Origin: Burkholderiaceae bacterium
GTDB taxonomy: Bacteria; Pseudomonadota; Gammaproteobacteria; Burkholderiales; Burkholderiaceae_C
Length of the DNA stretch: 64,000 bases
NCBI GenBank assembly: GCA_023150375.1
Contig: JAKLLA010000010.1
Location: 90,396 to 154,395, forward strand
Direction of reading: 5' to 3'
In this document: positions 1 through 8,361 of the stretch, piece by piece
How the letters are laid out: every line of letters starts with the position of its first letter
How positions within the stretch are numbered: the first letter of the stretch is position 1
The notes under the pieces: generated by a model
Databases searched by the model: none
Told to the model about the DNA's origin: nothing
Seen by the model: the letters and a program-made list of their open reading frames with translations, nothing else
Position numbers and translations under genes: made by a program

Positions 1-405
1 GCCTTCGGCGGCGCCCAGCTGACCCAGCTGATCTCGCGCCAGTACGGCCTGTCCTTCGAGGAGGCCGAGCACAAGAAGCTGGCCGGCGACCTGCCCGAAG
101 ACTACGAGAACGGCCTGCTGGCGCCCTTCGTGGACAGTCTGGCGCAGGAGATCGGGCGGGCACTGCAGTACTTCTTCACCAGCACGCCGCACCACAAGGT
201 GCACTACGTGATGCTGTCGGGCGGTACCGCGACGCTGCCGGGCCTGAAGGACCGGGTCACCGAGCTGACCGGCTTCGCCTCGATGGTGGTCAATCCCTTC
301 GAGGGCATGAAGATCGGCTCCGCGGTGCGCGAGAGCAAGCTGCGCCGCGAGGCGTCGTCCTACCTGACGGCCTGCGGACTGGCGATGCGGAGGTTCCTGC
401 AATGA
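1..405 (+). CDS. pilM: PilM, type IV pilus inner-membrane assembly protein (3' end only)
   Basis: The reading frame is open from base 1 to the TGA at 403-405 and gives 134 residues, so the 5' part lies outside the window. The text fits the C-terminal part of PilM, the actin-like cytoplasmic ATPase fold that binds the N-terminal tail of PilN: it contains the phosphate-2/adenosine type turn LSGGTATLPGL and ends in a short helix (LAMRRFLQ). The stop overlaps the pilN start (ATGA), the usual translational coupling of a pilMNOPQ operon. Identity is well supported by the four genes that follow. Confidence 0.93.
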   Translation, partial: AFGGAQLTQLISRQYGLSFEEAEHKKLAGDLPEDYENGLLAPFVDSLAQEIGRALQYFFTSTPHHKVHYVMLSGGTATLPGLKDRVTELTGFASMVVNPFEGMKIGSAVRESKLRREASSYLTACGLAMRRFLQ

Positions 406-1058
406 TCCTGATCAACCTCCTGCCTCACCGGGAAGAGAAACGCAGGCGCCGCAAGCAGGCCTTCTTCGTCGCGCTCGGCCTGGCCGCACTGGCCGGCCTG
501 ATGGTGGTGGGGGCCTGGTACGTCGTGCTGCTGGAGATGACCCACCTGCAGCAGGCGCGCAACGAGTTCCTGCAGTCCGAGATCCAGCGGCTGGAAGGCC
601 AGATCAAGGACATCGCCTCGCTGAAGTCCGAGATCGAGGCGCTCAAGGCGCGGCAGAAGGTGGTCGAGGACTTCCAGATCGACCGCAACATGCCGGTGCA
701 CCTGCTCAACGAACTGGTGGCGCAGACGCCCGAGGGCGTTTACCTGAGCACGATCCGTCAGGACGGCCAGGGCGTCGCGGTCAGCGGGGTGGCGCAGACC
801 AACGAGCGGGTGTCCGAATTCCTGCGCAACACCGCCTACCACGCGACCTGGCTGGAGCGGCCCGAGCTGGTGGAGATCAAGGCCACCCAGGTCGGCGCCG
901 GCGGGCAGGCCCGTGAGGCGCGCCGGCTGTTCGAGTTCTCGGTCCGGCTGACGCTCAAGCGTCCGCAGGATCTGGAGGCGCAGGCGGCGGCCGCACGGGC
1001 GTCGGAGGCGGCGTCGCGTCCGGCCGGCGCGCCCGGTCCGGCGGCCTCGGCCTCGTGA
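402..1058 (+). CDS. pilN: PilN, type IV pilus alignment subcomplex protein
   Basis: 218 residues. The N-terminus MILINLLPHREEKR is the conserved cytoplasmic tail that docks into PilM. A membrane helix follows (about residues 21-44), then a coiled coil (about 45-85) and a periplasmic ferredoxin-like domain. PilN and PilO form the heterodimer that links the inner-membrane motor platform to PilP and the PilQ secretin. The C-terminal 25 residues are an Ala/Ser/Pro-rich tail of low complexity. The start overlaps the pilM stop by four bases. Confidence 0.95.
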   Translation: MILINLLPHREEKRRRRKQAFFVALGLAALAGLMVVGAWYVVLLEMTHLQQARNEFLQSEIQRLEGQIKDIASLKSEIEALKARQKVVEDFQIDRNMPVHLLNELVAQTPEGVYLSTIRQDGQGVAVSGVAQTNERVSEFLRNTAYHATWLERPELVEIKATQVGAGGQAREARRLFEFSVRLTLKRPQDLEAQAAAARASEAASRPAGAPGPAASAS

Positions 1059-1068
1059 AGGAGCGGCG

Positions 1069-1773
1069 ATGGCCACGACACGCAATCTGAACATCGACCT
1101 CGAGGCCCTGCTGGCCGACGCGACCGGACAGTTCCGCGATCTCAACACCGCCGAGCCGGGCCAGTGGCCCCTGCTGCCCAAGATCGCTGCCTGGCTGGTG
1201 GCCGCCGTGGTGATGGTGGTGATCGGCTGGTTCGGCATCGTCTCGCCGGCCACCGAGGAGCTGGCCGCCGAAGAGGCCCGCGAGCTCGAGCTCAAGGACC
1301 AGTACCGTGCCAAGCTGGCCCAGGCGATCAACCTGGACGAGCTGCGCAAGCAGAAGCTGCAGGTGCAGGAGTACGTGACCCAGCTCGAGCGGCAGCTGCC
1401 CGGCAAGGCCGAGATGGACGCGCTGCTGTCGGACATCAACCAGGCCGGCCTGGGCCGGGGTCTGCAGTTCGAGCTGTTCCGCCCCGGCCAGGTCATCGTG
1501 CGCGACTACTACGCCGAGCTGCCCATCGCGGTGCGCGTGACCGGCCGCTACCACGACATGGGGGCCTTCGCGGCCGACATCGCCAACCTCTCGCGCATCG
1601 TGACCCTGCACAACCTGACCATCACCACCGCCGGCAACCCCAACCCCGCCGGCCTGCTGTCGATGGAGGCCACGGCGCGCACCTACCGCTATCTCGACCA
1701 GGCCGAGATCGAGGAGCGCCGCAACGCCGAGGCCAAGGCCCGTGCCGCCAAGCGTTCGGGAGAAGGCCAATGA
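1069..1773 (+). CDS. pilO: PilO, type IV pilus alignment subcomplex protein
   Basis: 234 residues: a short cytoplasmic segment, one membrane helix (about residues 39-58), a coiled coil (about 65-105) and a compact periplasmic domain containing the family's typical RDYYAELPIAVRVTGRYHD stretch. It partners PilN. A GGAG-type ribosome site (aaggagcggcg) precedes the ATG ten bases after pilN. The C-terminus is charged and alanine rich. Its stop overlaps the pilP start. Confidence 0.95.
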   Translation: MATTRNLNIDLEALLADATGQFRDLNTAEPGQWPLLPKIAAWLVAAVVMVVIGWFGIVSPATEELAAEEARELELKDQYRAKLAQAINLDELRKQKLQVQEYVTQLERQLPGKAEMDALLSDINQAGLGRGLQFELFRPGQVIVRDYYAELPIAVRVTGRYHDMGAFAADIANLSRIVTLHNLTITTAGNPNPAGLLSMEATARTYRYLDQAEIEERRNAEAKARAAKRSGEGQ

Positions 1774-2312
1774 GCCTGCGACCTGCCCTGACCGCGCTGC
1801 TGGGCGCCCTCGCCCTGACCGCCTGCAGCAGTCCGCACGAGGAGCTGCAGGAGTGGATGGATCAGCAGCGCCGCGAGGCCAAGCCGCGCGTGTCCCCGCT
1901 GGTGCCGCCGCGCCGCTTCGACCCGCAGCCCTACACGGGCGCCCAGGCAGTGGAGCCCTTCAGCACACAGAAGCTGCAGGTGGCGCTCAAGCGCGAGACG
2001 CAGGAGCCCAACTCCCTGCTGGCCGCCGAGATGCGCCGTCGGCGCGAGCCCCTGGAGGCCTATCCGCTCGATGCGCTGACGATGGTCGGCAGCGTCAGCC
2101 GGCGCGGTGCGCCCAGCGCGCTGATCCGGGCGGACAATCTGCTGTATCAGATCAAGGTGGGTGACTACCTCGGCCAGAACTACGGCCGGGTCACCCGGAT
2201 CACCGAAACCGAGATCGTGCTGCGCGAGATCGTGCAGGACACCGTCGGCGAATGGGTCGAGCGCACGAGCACGCTGACGCTCCAGGAGCGTCCTCAGGAG
2301 AAGGGTCGATGA
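1770..2312 (+). CDS. pilP: PilP, type IV pilus lipoprotein
   Basis: 180 residues from the ATG that overlaps the pilO stop (ATGA). A lipoprotein signal peptide with lipobox LTAC puts the acylated Cys at residue 19. A Pro-rich linker follows, then the beta-sandwich domain (about residues 95-170; motifs MVGSVSRRGAPSALI and VGDYLGQNYGRVT) that contacts the N0 domain of PilQ. PilP bridges the PilNO dimer and the outer-membrane secretin. The reading frame extends further upstream without a stop, but the lipobox and the coupling fix this start. Confidence 0.94.
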   Translation: MSLRPALTALLGALALTACSSPHEELQEWMDQQRREAKPRVSPLVPPRRFDPQPYTGAQAVEPFSTQKLQVALKRETQEPNSLLAAEMRRRREPLEAYPLDALTMVGSVSRRGAPSALIRADNLLYQIKVGDYLGQNYGRVTRITETEIVLREIVQDTVGEWVERTSTLTLQERPQEKGR

Positions 2313-4513
2313 AGCACATCGAGGACAAGGCGGCCCAGCGCCGCGGGCGCGCGGCGCAGGCAGCGTGGCTGCTCGCCGGCGCGCTGCCGATGCTGGCCTG
2401 GGCGGATCCCGCCATCCAGGCCGTCCAGGGCGCTCAGCAGGGCGGCAATGAGGTCGTCCGCATCGAGCTCAGCGAACCGCTGGCCGCGCTGCCCCGGGGC
2501 TTCGTGCTGCAGACGCCGCCGCGCATCGCGCTGGACCTGCCGGGGGTGTCGAACGCCAGCGGTCGCAACGCCCAGGAGCTGAACCTGGGCAACCTGCGCT
2601 CGGTGGCGATGGCCCAGGCCGGCGATCGCACCCGGGTGGTGTTCAACCTCAAGCAGGCGACCCAGTACCGTGCCGAACTGCAGGGCAAGACCCTGGTGGT
2701 CACGCTCGAGCCGGTGCCGATGGCCGCGCCCGCCGTGGCGGCCGACCGGCCCGCCCAGGCCGCCGCGGCGGCGGCGGCCAGCGAGCCGGTGCATTTCGCC
2801 GAGAGCCAGAACGCCCAGGCCGAGCGCATCCGCGACGTCGACTTCCGGCGCGGCCGCGACGGCGCCGGCCGCGTGGTGGTCGAGCTGCCCAGCACCCAGG
2901 TGGGCGTGGACATCCGTCAGCAGGGCCAGAACCTGGTGGTCGAGTTCCTGCGCTCGCAGCTGCCCGCCAACCTGCGCCGACGCCTGGACGTCACCGACTT
3001 CGGCACGCCGGTGCAGGCCGTCTCGACCGTGCAGGTGGGCGACCGGGTGCGCATGACCGTCGAGCCGCGCGGTGCCTGGGAGCACAGCGCTTACCAGACC
3101 GACAACCAGTTCGTGCTCGAGGTGCGTCCGCAGAAGGTCGACCCCCAGAAGCTCACCGCCGGGCCGGGCTACAACGGCGAGAAGCTGTCGCTGAACTTCC
3201 AGAGCATCGAGGTGCGCTCGCTGCTGCAGGTCATTGCCGACTTCACCAACTTCAACATCGTCACCAGCGACAGCGTGACCGGCAGCGTCACCCTGCGCCT
3301 GAAGGACGTGCCCTGGGACCAGGCGCTGGACATCATCATGCAGGCCAAGGGCCTGGGGGTGAAGAAGTCCGGCAACGTGCTCTGGGTGGCGCCCAAGGAC
3401 GAACTGGCCGCCAAGGAGAAGCAGGACCTCGAGGCCAAGGCCCAGGTGGCCGCGCTCGAGCCGTTGCGCACGCAGTCCTTCCAGCTCAACTACACCAAGG
3501 CCGAGGAAGTGGCCAAGGGCCTGACCGGGCAGCAGCTCGGCAGCGGCGGCGGGGGGAGCAACAGCACCCGCATCCTGTCGCCGCGCGGCAGCGTGATCGC
3601 GGAGATGCGCACCAACCAGCTCTTCGTCAGCGACATCCCGGCCAAGCTCGAGGAGATCGGCCAGCTGATCTCCAAGATCGACGTGCCGGTGCGCCAGGTG
3701 ATGATCGAGGCGCGCATCGTCGAAGCCGAGGACACCTTCGGCCGCGCGCTGGGCGTGCGCCTGGGCGGCAACGACCTGCGCGGCGTCAACGGCGGCGTGC
3801 CGGGCTGGCGCGCGGCGGGCAGCAACCGCATCGCGGTGGGCGGCAACTACGCCTCCATCGGCGACACCACGCTGCAGACCTCCAGCGCATCGGCCTTCAC
3901 CGACACCCAGTTCGTCGCCCTGCCGGCCAACACCAGCTCGATGGGCGGCGCCACCGCGGCGACCTTCGCGCTGTCGCTGTTCGGGGCGGCATCGAACCGC
4001 TTCCTCAACCTGGAGCTCTCCGCGCTGGAGGCCGAGGGCAAGGGCAAGCTGGTGTCCAGCCCGCGCGTGATCACGGCCGACCAGGTCAAGGCGCTGATCG
4101 AGCAGGGCACCGAGCTGCCCTACCAGACTGCCACCTCGAGCGGTGCGACCGCGATCTCCTTCCGCAAGGCCAACCTCAAGCTGGAGGTCACGCCGCAGAT
4201 CACGCCCGAGGGCAACATCATCCTCGACGTGGACGTGAACAAGGACAGCGTGGGCCAGCAGACTGCCGCCGGCTACGCGATCAACACCAAGCACGTGAAG
4301 ACCCAGGTGCTGGTGGAGAACGGCGGCACGGTGGTGATCGGCGGCATCTTCGAGACCACCGAGACCGAGTCCGTCAACAAGGTGCCGCTGCTGGGCGACA
4401 TCCCCTACCTGGGCGCGCTGTTCCGCAACAAGACCCGCGCGGCCAACAAGACCGAACTGCTGGTGTTCCTGACGCCCAAGGTGATCACCGACCGCAATGC
4501 GGCGGCGCGCTGA
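2309..4513 (+). CDS. pilQ: PilQ, type IV pilus secretin
   Basis: 734 residues. The start chosen (MKHIEDKAA) overlaps the pilP stop and has the ribosome site aggagaaggg just upstream; a longer in-frame start at 2252 has no such support. Order: signal peptide (to about residue 34), two AMIN-type peptidoglycan-binding domains (about 35-130 and 170-280), STN/N0 domain (about 300-370), secretin N1 domain, and the C-terminal secretin beta-barrel with the signature VPLLGDIPYLGALFRN. A Ser/Ala/Gly-rich insert (about 500-560) lies in the barrel region. PilQ forms the outer-membrane pore for pilus extrusion and DNA uptake. Confidence 0.96.
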   Translation: MKHIEDKAAQRRGRAAQAAWLLAGALPMLAWADPAIQAVQGAQQGGNEVVRIELSEPLAALPRGFVLQTPPRIALDLPGVSNASGRNAQELNLGNLRSVAMAQAGDRTRVVFNLKQATQYRAELQGKTLVVTLEPVPMAAPAVAADRPAQAAAAAAASEPVHFAESQNAQAERIRDVDFRRGRDGAGRVVVELPSTQVGVDIRQQGQNLVVEFLRSQLPANLRRRLDVTDFGTPVQAVSTVQVGDRVRMTVEPRGAWEHSAYQTDNQFVLEVRPQKVDPQKLTAGPGYNGEKLSLNFQSIEVRSLLQVIADFTNFNIVTSDSVTGSVTLRLKDVPWDQALDIIMQAKGLGVKKSGNVLWVAPKDELAAKEKQDLEAKAQVAALEPLRTQSFQLNYTKAEEVAKGLTGQQLGSGGGGSNSTRILSPRGSVIAEMRTNQLFVSDIPAKLEEIGQLISKIDVPVRQVMIEARIVEAEDTFGRALGVRLGGNDLRGVNGGVPGWRAAGSNRIAVGGNYASIGDTTLQTSSASAFTDTQFVALPANTSSMGGATAATFALSLFGAASNRFLNLELSALEAEGKGKLVSSPRVITADQVKALIEQGTELPYQTATSSGATAISFRKANLKLEVTPQITPEGNIILDVDVNKDSVGQQTAAGYAINTKHVKTQVLVENGGTVVIGGIFETTETESVNKVPLLGDIPYLGALFRNKTRAANKTELLVFLTPKVITDRNAAAR

Positions 4514-4544
4514 GGCCGGCCTGAACCCACACGGGAGCAATGAG

Positions 4545-6503
4545 ATGAGGTCCATTTCCTGGGCGGCGCTGGCCGCCGGGCTGACGCTGGCGCTGTCCGG
4601 CTGTGGCGGCGGCTCGGATGCCGGCTGCAGCGTCTACGACAGCAGCTGCGGCGGCAGCGGCATCGAGAATCCTCCCGTCACCGAGGGCGGCAACGTGGCC
4701 ACCTCGGCGGCCGGCACCGTCGTGCTGTCGCTGTCGAACAGCACGATCAGCGCCTCGTCGCCCGGCACCGTCACGGCGCTGGTCAAGCGCAACGACGGCA
4801 CGCCCGTGGTGGGGGCGGTGGTGACCTTCGCGGTCAAGAACAGCTCGGCCACCGTCAGCCCCGAGCGGGTGATCACCGACGCCAGCGGCAGCGCCTCGAC
4901 GACGCTGCTGCCGGTTGCCGGTGCCCTGGGGGCGGATTACGTCACGGCCAGCGTCGACATGACCACCGAGGTCAAGCTGTCGACGCAGACGGCCTTCACG
5001 GTCAATGCGGTCAGCGTGGCCCTGACCGGTGTGGGCGCTGCACCGACCACCGTGGACGCCTACGGTGCCGCGGTGCTCACCGTCGGCGTCAGCGGGGCCT
5101 CCTCCGCGGCACCGGTCACGGTGAGTTTCTCGTCCACCTGCGCCACGGCCGGACGGGCCACCATCTCGCCGGCCAGCGTCACGGTGACCGGAACCACGGC
5201 CACCGCGACCTACCAGGACCGCGGCTGTGCCGCGGGTGACCGGGTCAACGCGGTCATCACCGGCACGGCGCAGCAGGGCAGCGTGGAACTCGCGGTGCGT
5301 GCGCCCTCGGCGCAGTCGCTGGAGTTCGTGTCCTCCTCGCCCGACAAGATCTGCCTGGCCGGCAGCGGCTGCTCGGCCTCGTCGGTGGTGTCGTTCCGCC
5401 TGCGGGATCAGTTCGGCAACCCGATCCAGCAGCGCAACGTCGCCTTCACGCTGGACGCCGCCGTGAGCAACGTCGCGACCCTGTCCACCCCCGAGGCTCC
5501 GACCGATGCCGACGGCATCGCGCGGGTCTCGGTGACCGCCCGGAACACGCCCACGCCGGTGCGCGTGCGCGGCACGGTGACGCTGGACGGCGGCGGCACG
5601 CTGAGCACGGTGTCCAATGCGCTGGCCATCAACGCGGGCCTGCCGACCCAGCAGTCGGTGAGCTTCTCGGCCGCGGTCTACAACGTCGACGGCTGGGAGA
5701 AGGACGGCACCGAGAGCGAGGTGCGCCTGCAGCTGAGCGACCGCTTCGGCAACCCGGTGCCCGACGGCACCTCCATCAGCCTGGTCACCGAAGGCGCCAG
5801 CGTCATTCCGGCGCGCTGTGTCACGGCAGACGGCGTGTGCAAGGTCAAGTTCGTCAGCAGCAACTTCCGGCCCACCGACGGGCGGGTGGCGGTGATCGCC
5901 TATGCCCAGGGGGAGGAGTCCTTCGCCGATGTCGACGGCAACAATGTCTACAGCGCCGGCGAGGCCTTCGGCGACCTCGGGCCGGTGTTCGTCGACAAGA
6001 ACGAGAATGGCCTGCTCGACGCGGCGCTGGGCGAATACCTGACCGGCTCGGTCGCGGACGGCGTCTGGAGCGGCAATACCTACGTGCGGCTCGGGCGGAC
6101 CTTCATCCTGGCCAGTTCGGGCATCGCGCCGCGCCTCTTCGCGGCGACGGGGCGGACCTGCACCAGCTCGGGCCTGGCGCCGTTGACCTTCCAGCCGCGC
6201 ACCGCTGCCTGCCGCCTGTCGGCCAGCTTCTGCCTGCGCGACGGCAACACCGGCGCCGACGGCATGGGGGGCAACCCGGTGCCCGCCGGCGCGACCCTGG
6301 CGCTCAGCACCAGCGCCAAGGGCGCCAAGGTCAGCGTCGATGCCTCGCCGGTGACGTCGGTGGCGCTGGCGCCCACCGCCCATGTGGTGACGGTCGAGCT
6401 GGAGGACTGCAGCAAGGCCCTGGAGGCCCCGGGTGCGCTGGACCTGACGGTTAAGATGCCGGCCGGCCAGACCTACACCTACCAGATCGGCAACATCAAC
6501 TGA
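4545..6503 (+). CDS. Lipoprotein with bacterial Ig-like repeats and calcium-loop motifs, in the pil operon
   Basis: 652 residues from the ATG after gggagcaatgag; the signal peptide ends in lipobox LSGC, with the acylated Cys at residue 20. The mature protein is Ser/Thr/Val rich and made of tandem Ig-like (Big_1/invasin type) modules; conserved strands such as RDQFGNPIQQRNVAFTL and SDRFGNPVPDGTSISLV recur. Between the modules lie two acidic loops, DVDGNNVYSAGE and DKNENGLLD, that resemble dockerin or thrombospondin type 3 calcium sites. It sits 31 bases after pilQ and 17 bases before aroK, so it is probably co-transcribed. Its role is unknown; a surface adhesin or pilus accessory protein is an inference from fold and place. 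Confidence 0.85.
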   Translation: MRSISWAALAAGLTLALSGCGGGSDAGCSVYDSSCGGSGIENPPVTEGGNVATSAAGTVVLSLSNSTISASSPGTVTALVKRNDGTPVVGAVVTFAVKNSSATVSPERVITDASGSASTTLLPVAGALGADYVTASVDMTTEVKLSTQTAFTVNAVSVALTGVGAAPTTVDAYGAAVLTVGVSGASSAAPVTVSFSSTCATAGRATISPASVTVTGTTATATYQDRGCAAGDRVNAVITGTAQQGSVELAVRAPSAQSLEFVSSSPDKICLAGSGCSASSVVSFRLRDQFGNPIQQRNVAFTLDAAVSNVATLSTPEAPTDADGIARVSVTARNTPTPVRVRGTVTLDGGGTLSTVSNALAINAGLPTQQSVSFSAAVYNVDGWEKDGTESEVRLQLSDRFGNPVPDGTSISLVTEGASVIPARCVTADGVCKVKFVSSNFRPTDGRVAVIAYAQGEESFADVDGNNVYSAGEAFGDLGPVFVDKNENGLLDAALGEYLTGSVADGVWSGNTYVRLGRTFILASSGIAPRLFAATGRTCTSSGLAPLTFQPRTAACRLSASFCLRDGNTGADGMGGNPVPAGATLALSTSAKGAKVSVDASPVTSVALAPTAHVVTVELEDCSKALEAPGALDLTVKMPAGQTYTYQIGNIN

Positions 6504-6520
6504 GAGGTCGGCCGGCCCCG

Positions 6521-7153
6521 TTGACGACCTCCTCTTCTCCTTCGCCCCAGGCCACCGGGCCCGCCGACGACTCGGCGCCGCCGAAACTGGCGCGCAGCGT
6601 CAGCCTCGTGGCGATGCCCGGTGCCGGCAAGTCCACCGCCGGGCGCCAGCTGGCGCACGCCCTCGGGGTGCCCTTCGTCGATGTCGACCACGAGATCGAG
6701 CGGCGCATCGGCCGCACGATCCGCGCCTTCTTCGAGAGCGAGGGCGAAGCGGCCTTTCGGGACCTCGAGCAGGAGGTGCTGGCCGAGCTGCTGCAGCGCC
6801 CGGGACAGATCCTGGCCACCGGGGGCGGCGCGGTGCTGCGCCCGGCCAACCGTGCGGCACTGCGCCGGCACAGCACCGTGGTCTATCTGCGTGCTTCGCC
6901 GGAGGAGCTGTTCCGGCGCCTGCGCCACGATACGCAGCGCCCGCTGCTGCAGGTGGCCGACCCGCTGCGGCGGCTGCGCGAGCTCTACCGCGAGCGCGAC
7001 CCGCTCTACCGCGAGACGGCGCACTACCTGATCGAGACCGGCCGCCCCTCGGTGGCCACGCTGGTGAACATGATCCTGATGCAGCTCGAACTGGCCGGCC
7101 TGATCGACGCGCGCCAGGTGCCCGCCCGTGTCGGGGCGACACCGCTGGCCTGA
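6521..7153 (+). CDS. aroK: Shikimate kinase
   Basis: 210 residues; phosphorylates shikimate to shikimate 3-phosphate. The start is TTG at 6521 after a gagaggtc ribosome-site-like sequence; no ATG upstream of the P-loop is in frame. About 25 N-terminal residues are a Ser/Pro extension. The P-loop reads AMPGAGKST (residues 31-39), so the usual first glycine is alanine. The shikimate-binding DVD near the start of the FVDVDHEIE segment, the TGGGAV loop and the lid arginine in QRPLL are present. aroK-aroB next to pilQ is the common proteobacterial order. Confidence 0.93.
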   Translation: MTTSSSPSPQATGPADDSAPPKLARSVSLVAMPGAGKSTAGRQLAHALGVPFVDVDHEIERRIGRTIRAFFESEGEAAFRDLEQEVLAELLQRPGQILATGGGAVLRPANRAALRRHSTVVYLRASPEELFRRLRHDTQRPLLQVADPLRRLRELYRERDPLYRETAHYLIETGRPSVATLVNMILMQLELAGLIDARQVPARVGATPLA

Positions 7154-7177
7154 AGCCTGGCGCGGCCGGGGCGCCGC

Positions 7178-7183
7178 TACACT
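7178..7183 (+). promoter_or_regulatory. Candidate -10 element for a leaderless aroB transcript
   Basis: TACACT (4 of 6 matches to TATAAT) ends exactly six bases before the aroB ATG, which would place the transcription start on or beside the A of the start codon. No Shine-Dalgarno sequence lies between. No good -35 box is visible. The assignment is by position and sequence only. Confidence 0.35.
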
Positions 7184-7189
7184 GGCCGG

Positions 7190-8356
7190 ATGTCCACGTC
7201 CTGCACGCCTACGGCCGGTGGCCGCTCCGAATCTCCCGCTGGCACGCCATCCCTCCCGGGCGAAGGGGTCCGCCGCATCGTCCCCGTCCAGCTCGCCGAG
7301 CGCAGCTACGACATCCTGATCGGCTGCGGCCTGCTCGACGATCCGGCCAGCTGGGCCGGCCTGCCGGCCGCGGCCAGCGCCCTGATCGTCAGCAACACCA
7401 CGGTGGCGCCGCTGTACGCCGAACGGCTGGAGCGCGCGCTGGCCGGCCGGCATCGCCGCGTCCTGCACCTGGCGCTGCCCGACGGCGAGGCCTACAAGAC
7501 CGCCGCGGTGCTCGAGACCGTCTACGACCGCCTGCTCGGCGAGGCCTGCGACCGCAAGACGGTGCTCTACGCCCTCGGCGGCGGCGTGGTGGGTGACATG
7601 ACCGGCTTCGCGGCGGCCTGCTACATGCGCGGGGTGCCTTTCGTGCAGGTGCCGACCACGCTGCTGGCGCAGGTCGACTCCTCGGTGGGCGGCAAGACGG
7701 CGATCAACCACCCGCTGGGCAAGAACATGATCGGCGCGTTCTACCAGCCCGTGCGCGTGGTCTGCGACCTCGACACCCTCGACACCCTGCCCGACCGGGA
7801 GCTTAGCGCCGGGCTGGCCGAGGTGATCAAGTACGGCCCGATCGCCGATGCCGCCTTCCTGGACTGGATCGAGGCCCATCTGGACGCCCTGCGCGCGCGC
7901 GACAAGGCGGCGCTGGCCCATGCGGTGCAGCGCTCCTGTGAGATCAAGGCCCAGGTGGTCGGCTGCGACGAGCGCGAAAGCGGCCTGCGCGCCATCCTCA
8001 ACTTCGGTCACACCTTCGGTCATGCCATCGAGGCCGGGCTGGGCTACGGCGAATGGCTGCACGGCGAGGCGGTGGGCTGCGGCATGGTGATGGCCGCCGA
8101 CCTCTCGGCCCGCCTGGGTCTGGTGCCGGCGGCCTTCGTCGATCGCATGCGCCGGCTCTGCGAGCGTGCCGGTCTGCCGGTACGCGCGCCCGCGCTGGGC
8201 ACGCCGCGCTGGCTGGCGCTGATGGGGCTGGACAAGAAGGCCGAGGGCGGCGAGATCCGCTTCGTCGTCATCGACCGGCTCGGCAGCGCCCGCACCCAGG
8301 CGGTGCCCGAAGCCCTGCTGCGCCAGGTCATTGCGGCCCACGGCGGCGAGGCCTGA
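7190..8356 (+). CDS. aroB: 3-dehydroquinate synthase
   Basis: 388 residues; converts DAHP to 3-dehydroquinate using NAD and a divalent metal. The NAD-binding loop [11 protein letters not shown], the substrate loop [14 protein letters not shown], the LAEVIKYG segment and the metal-binding [11 protein letters not shown] are all present. The N-terminal 25 residues are a variable extension. A TACACT hexamer ends six bases before the ATG and no ribosome site is seen, so the transcript may start at or near the start codon. Next step in the shikimate pathway from its neighbour aroK's point of view is two reactions later. Confidence 0.95.
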   Translation: MSTSCTPTAGGRSESPAGTPSLPGEGVRRIVPVQLAERSYDILIGCGLLDDPASWAGLPAAASALIVSNTTVAPLYAERLERALAGRHRRVLHLALPDGEAYKTAAVLETVYDRLLGEACDRKTVLYALGGGVVGDMTGFAAACYMRGVPFVQVPTTLLAQVDSSVGGKTAINHPLGKNMIGAFYQPVRVVCDLDTLDTLPDRELSAGLAEVIKYGPIADAAFLDWIEAHLDALRARDKAALAHAVQRSCEIKAQVVGCDERESGLRAILNFGHTFGHAIEAGLGYGEWLHGEAVGCGMVMAADLSARLGLVPAAFVDRMRRLCERAGLPVRAPALGTPRWLALMGLDKKAEGGEIRFVVIDRLGSARTQAVPEALLRQVIAAHGGEA

Positions 8357-8361
8357 ACCGC

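Noticed and set aside
2294..4555. A 753-codon minus-strand frame opposite pilQ
   Set aside because: Same kind of shadow; pilQ on the plus strand has all secretin motifs.
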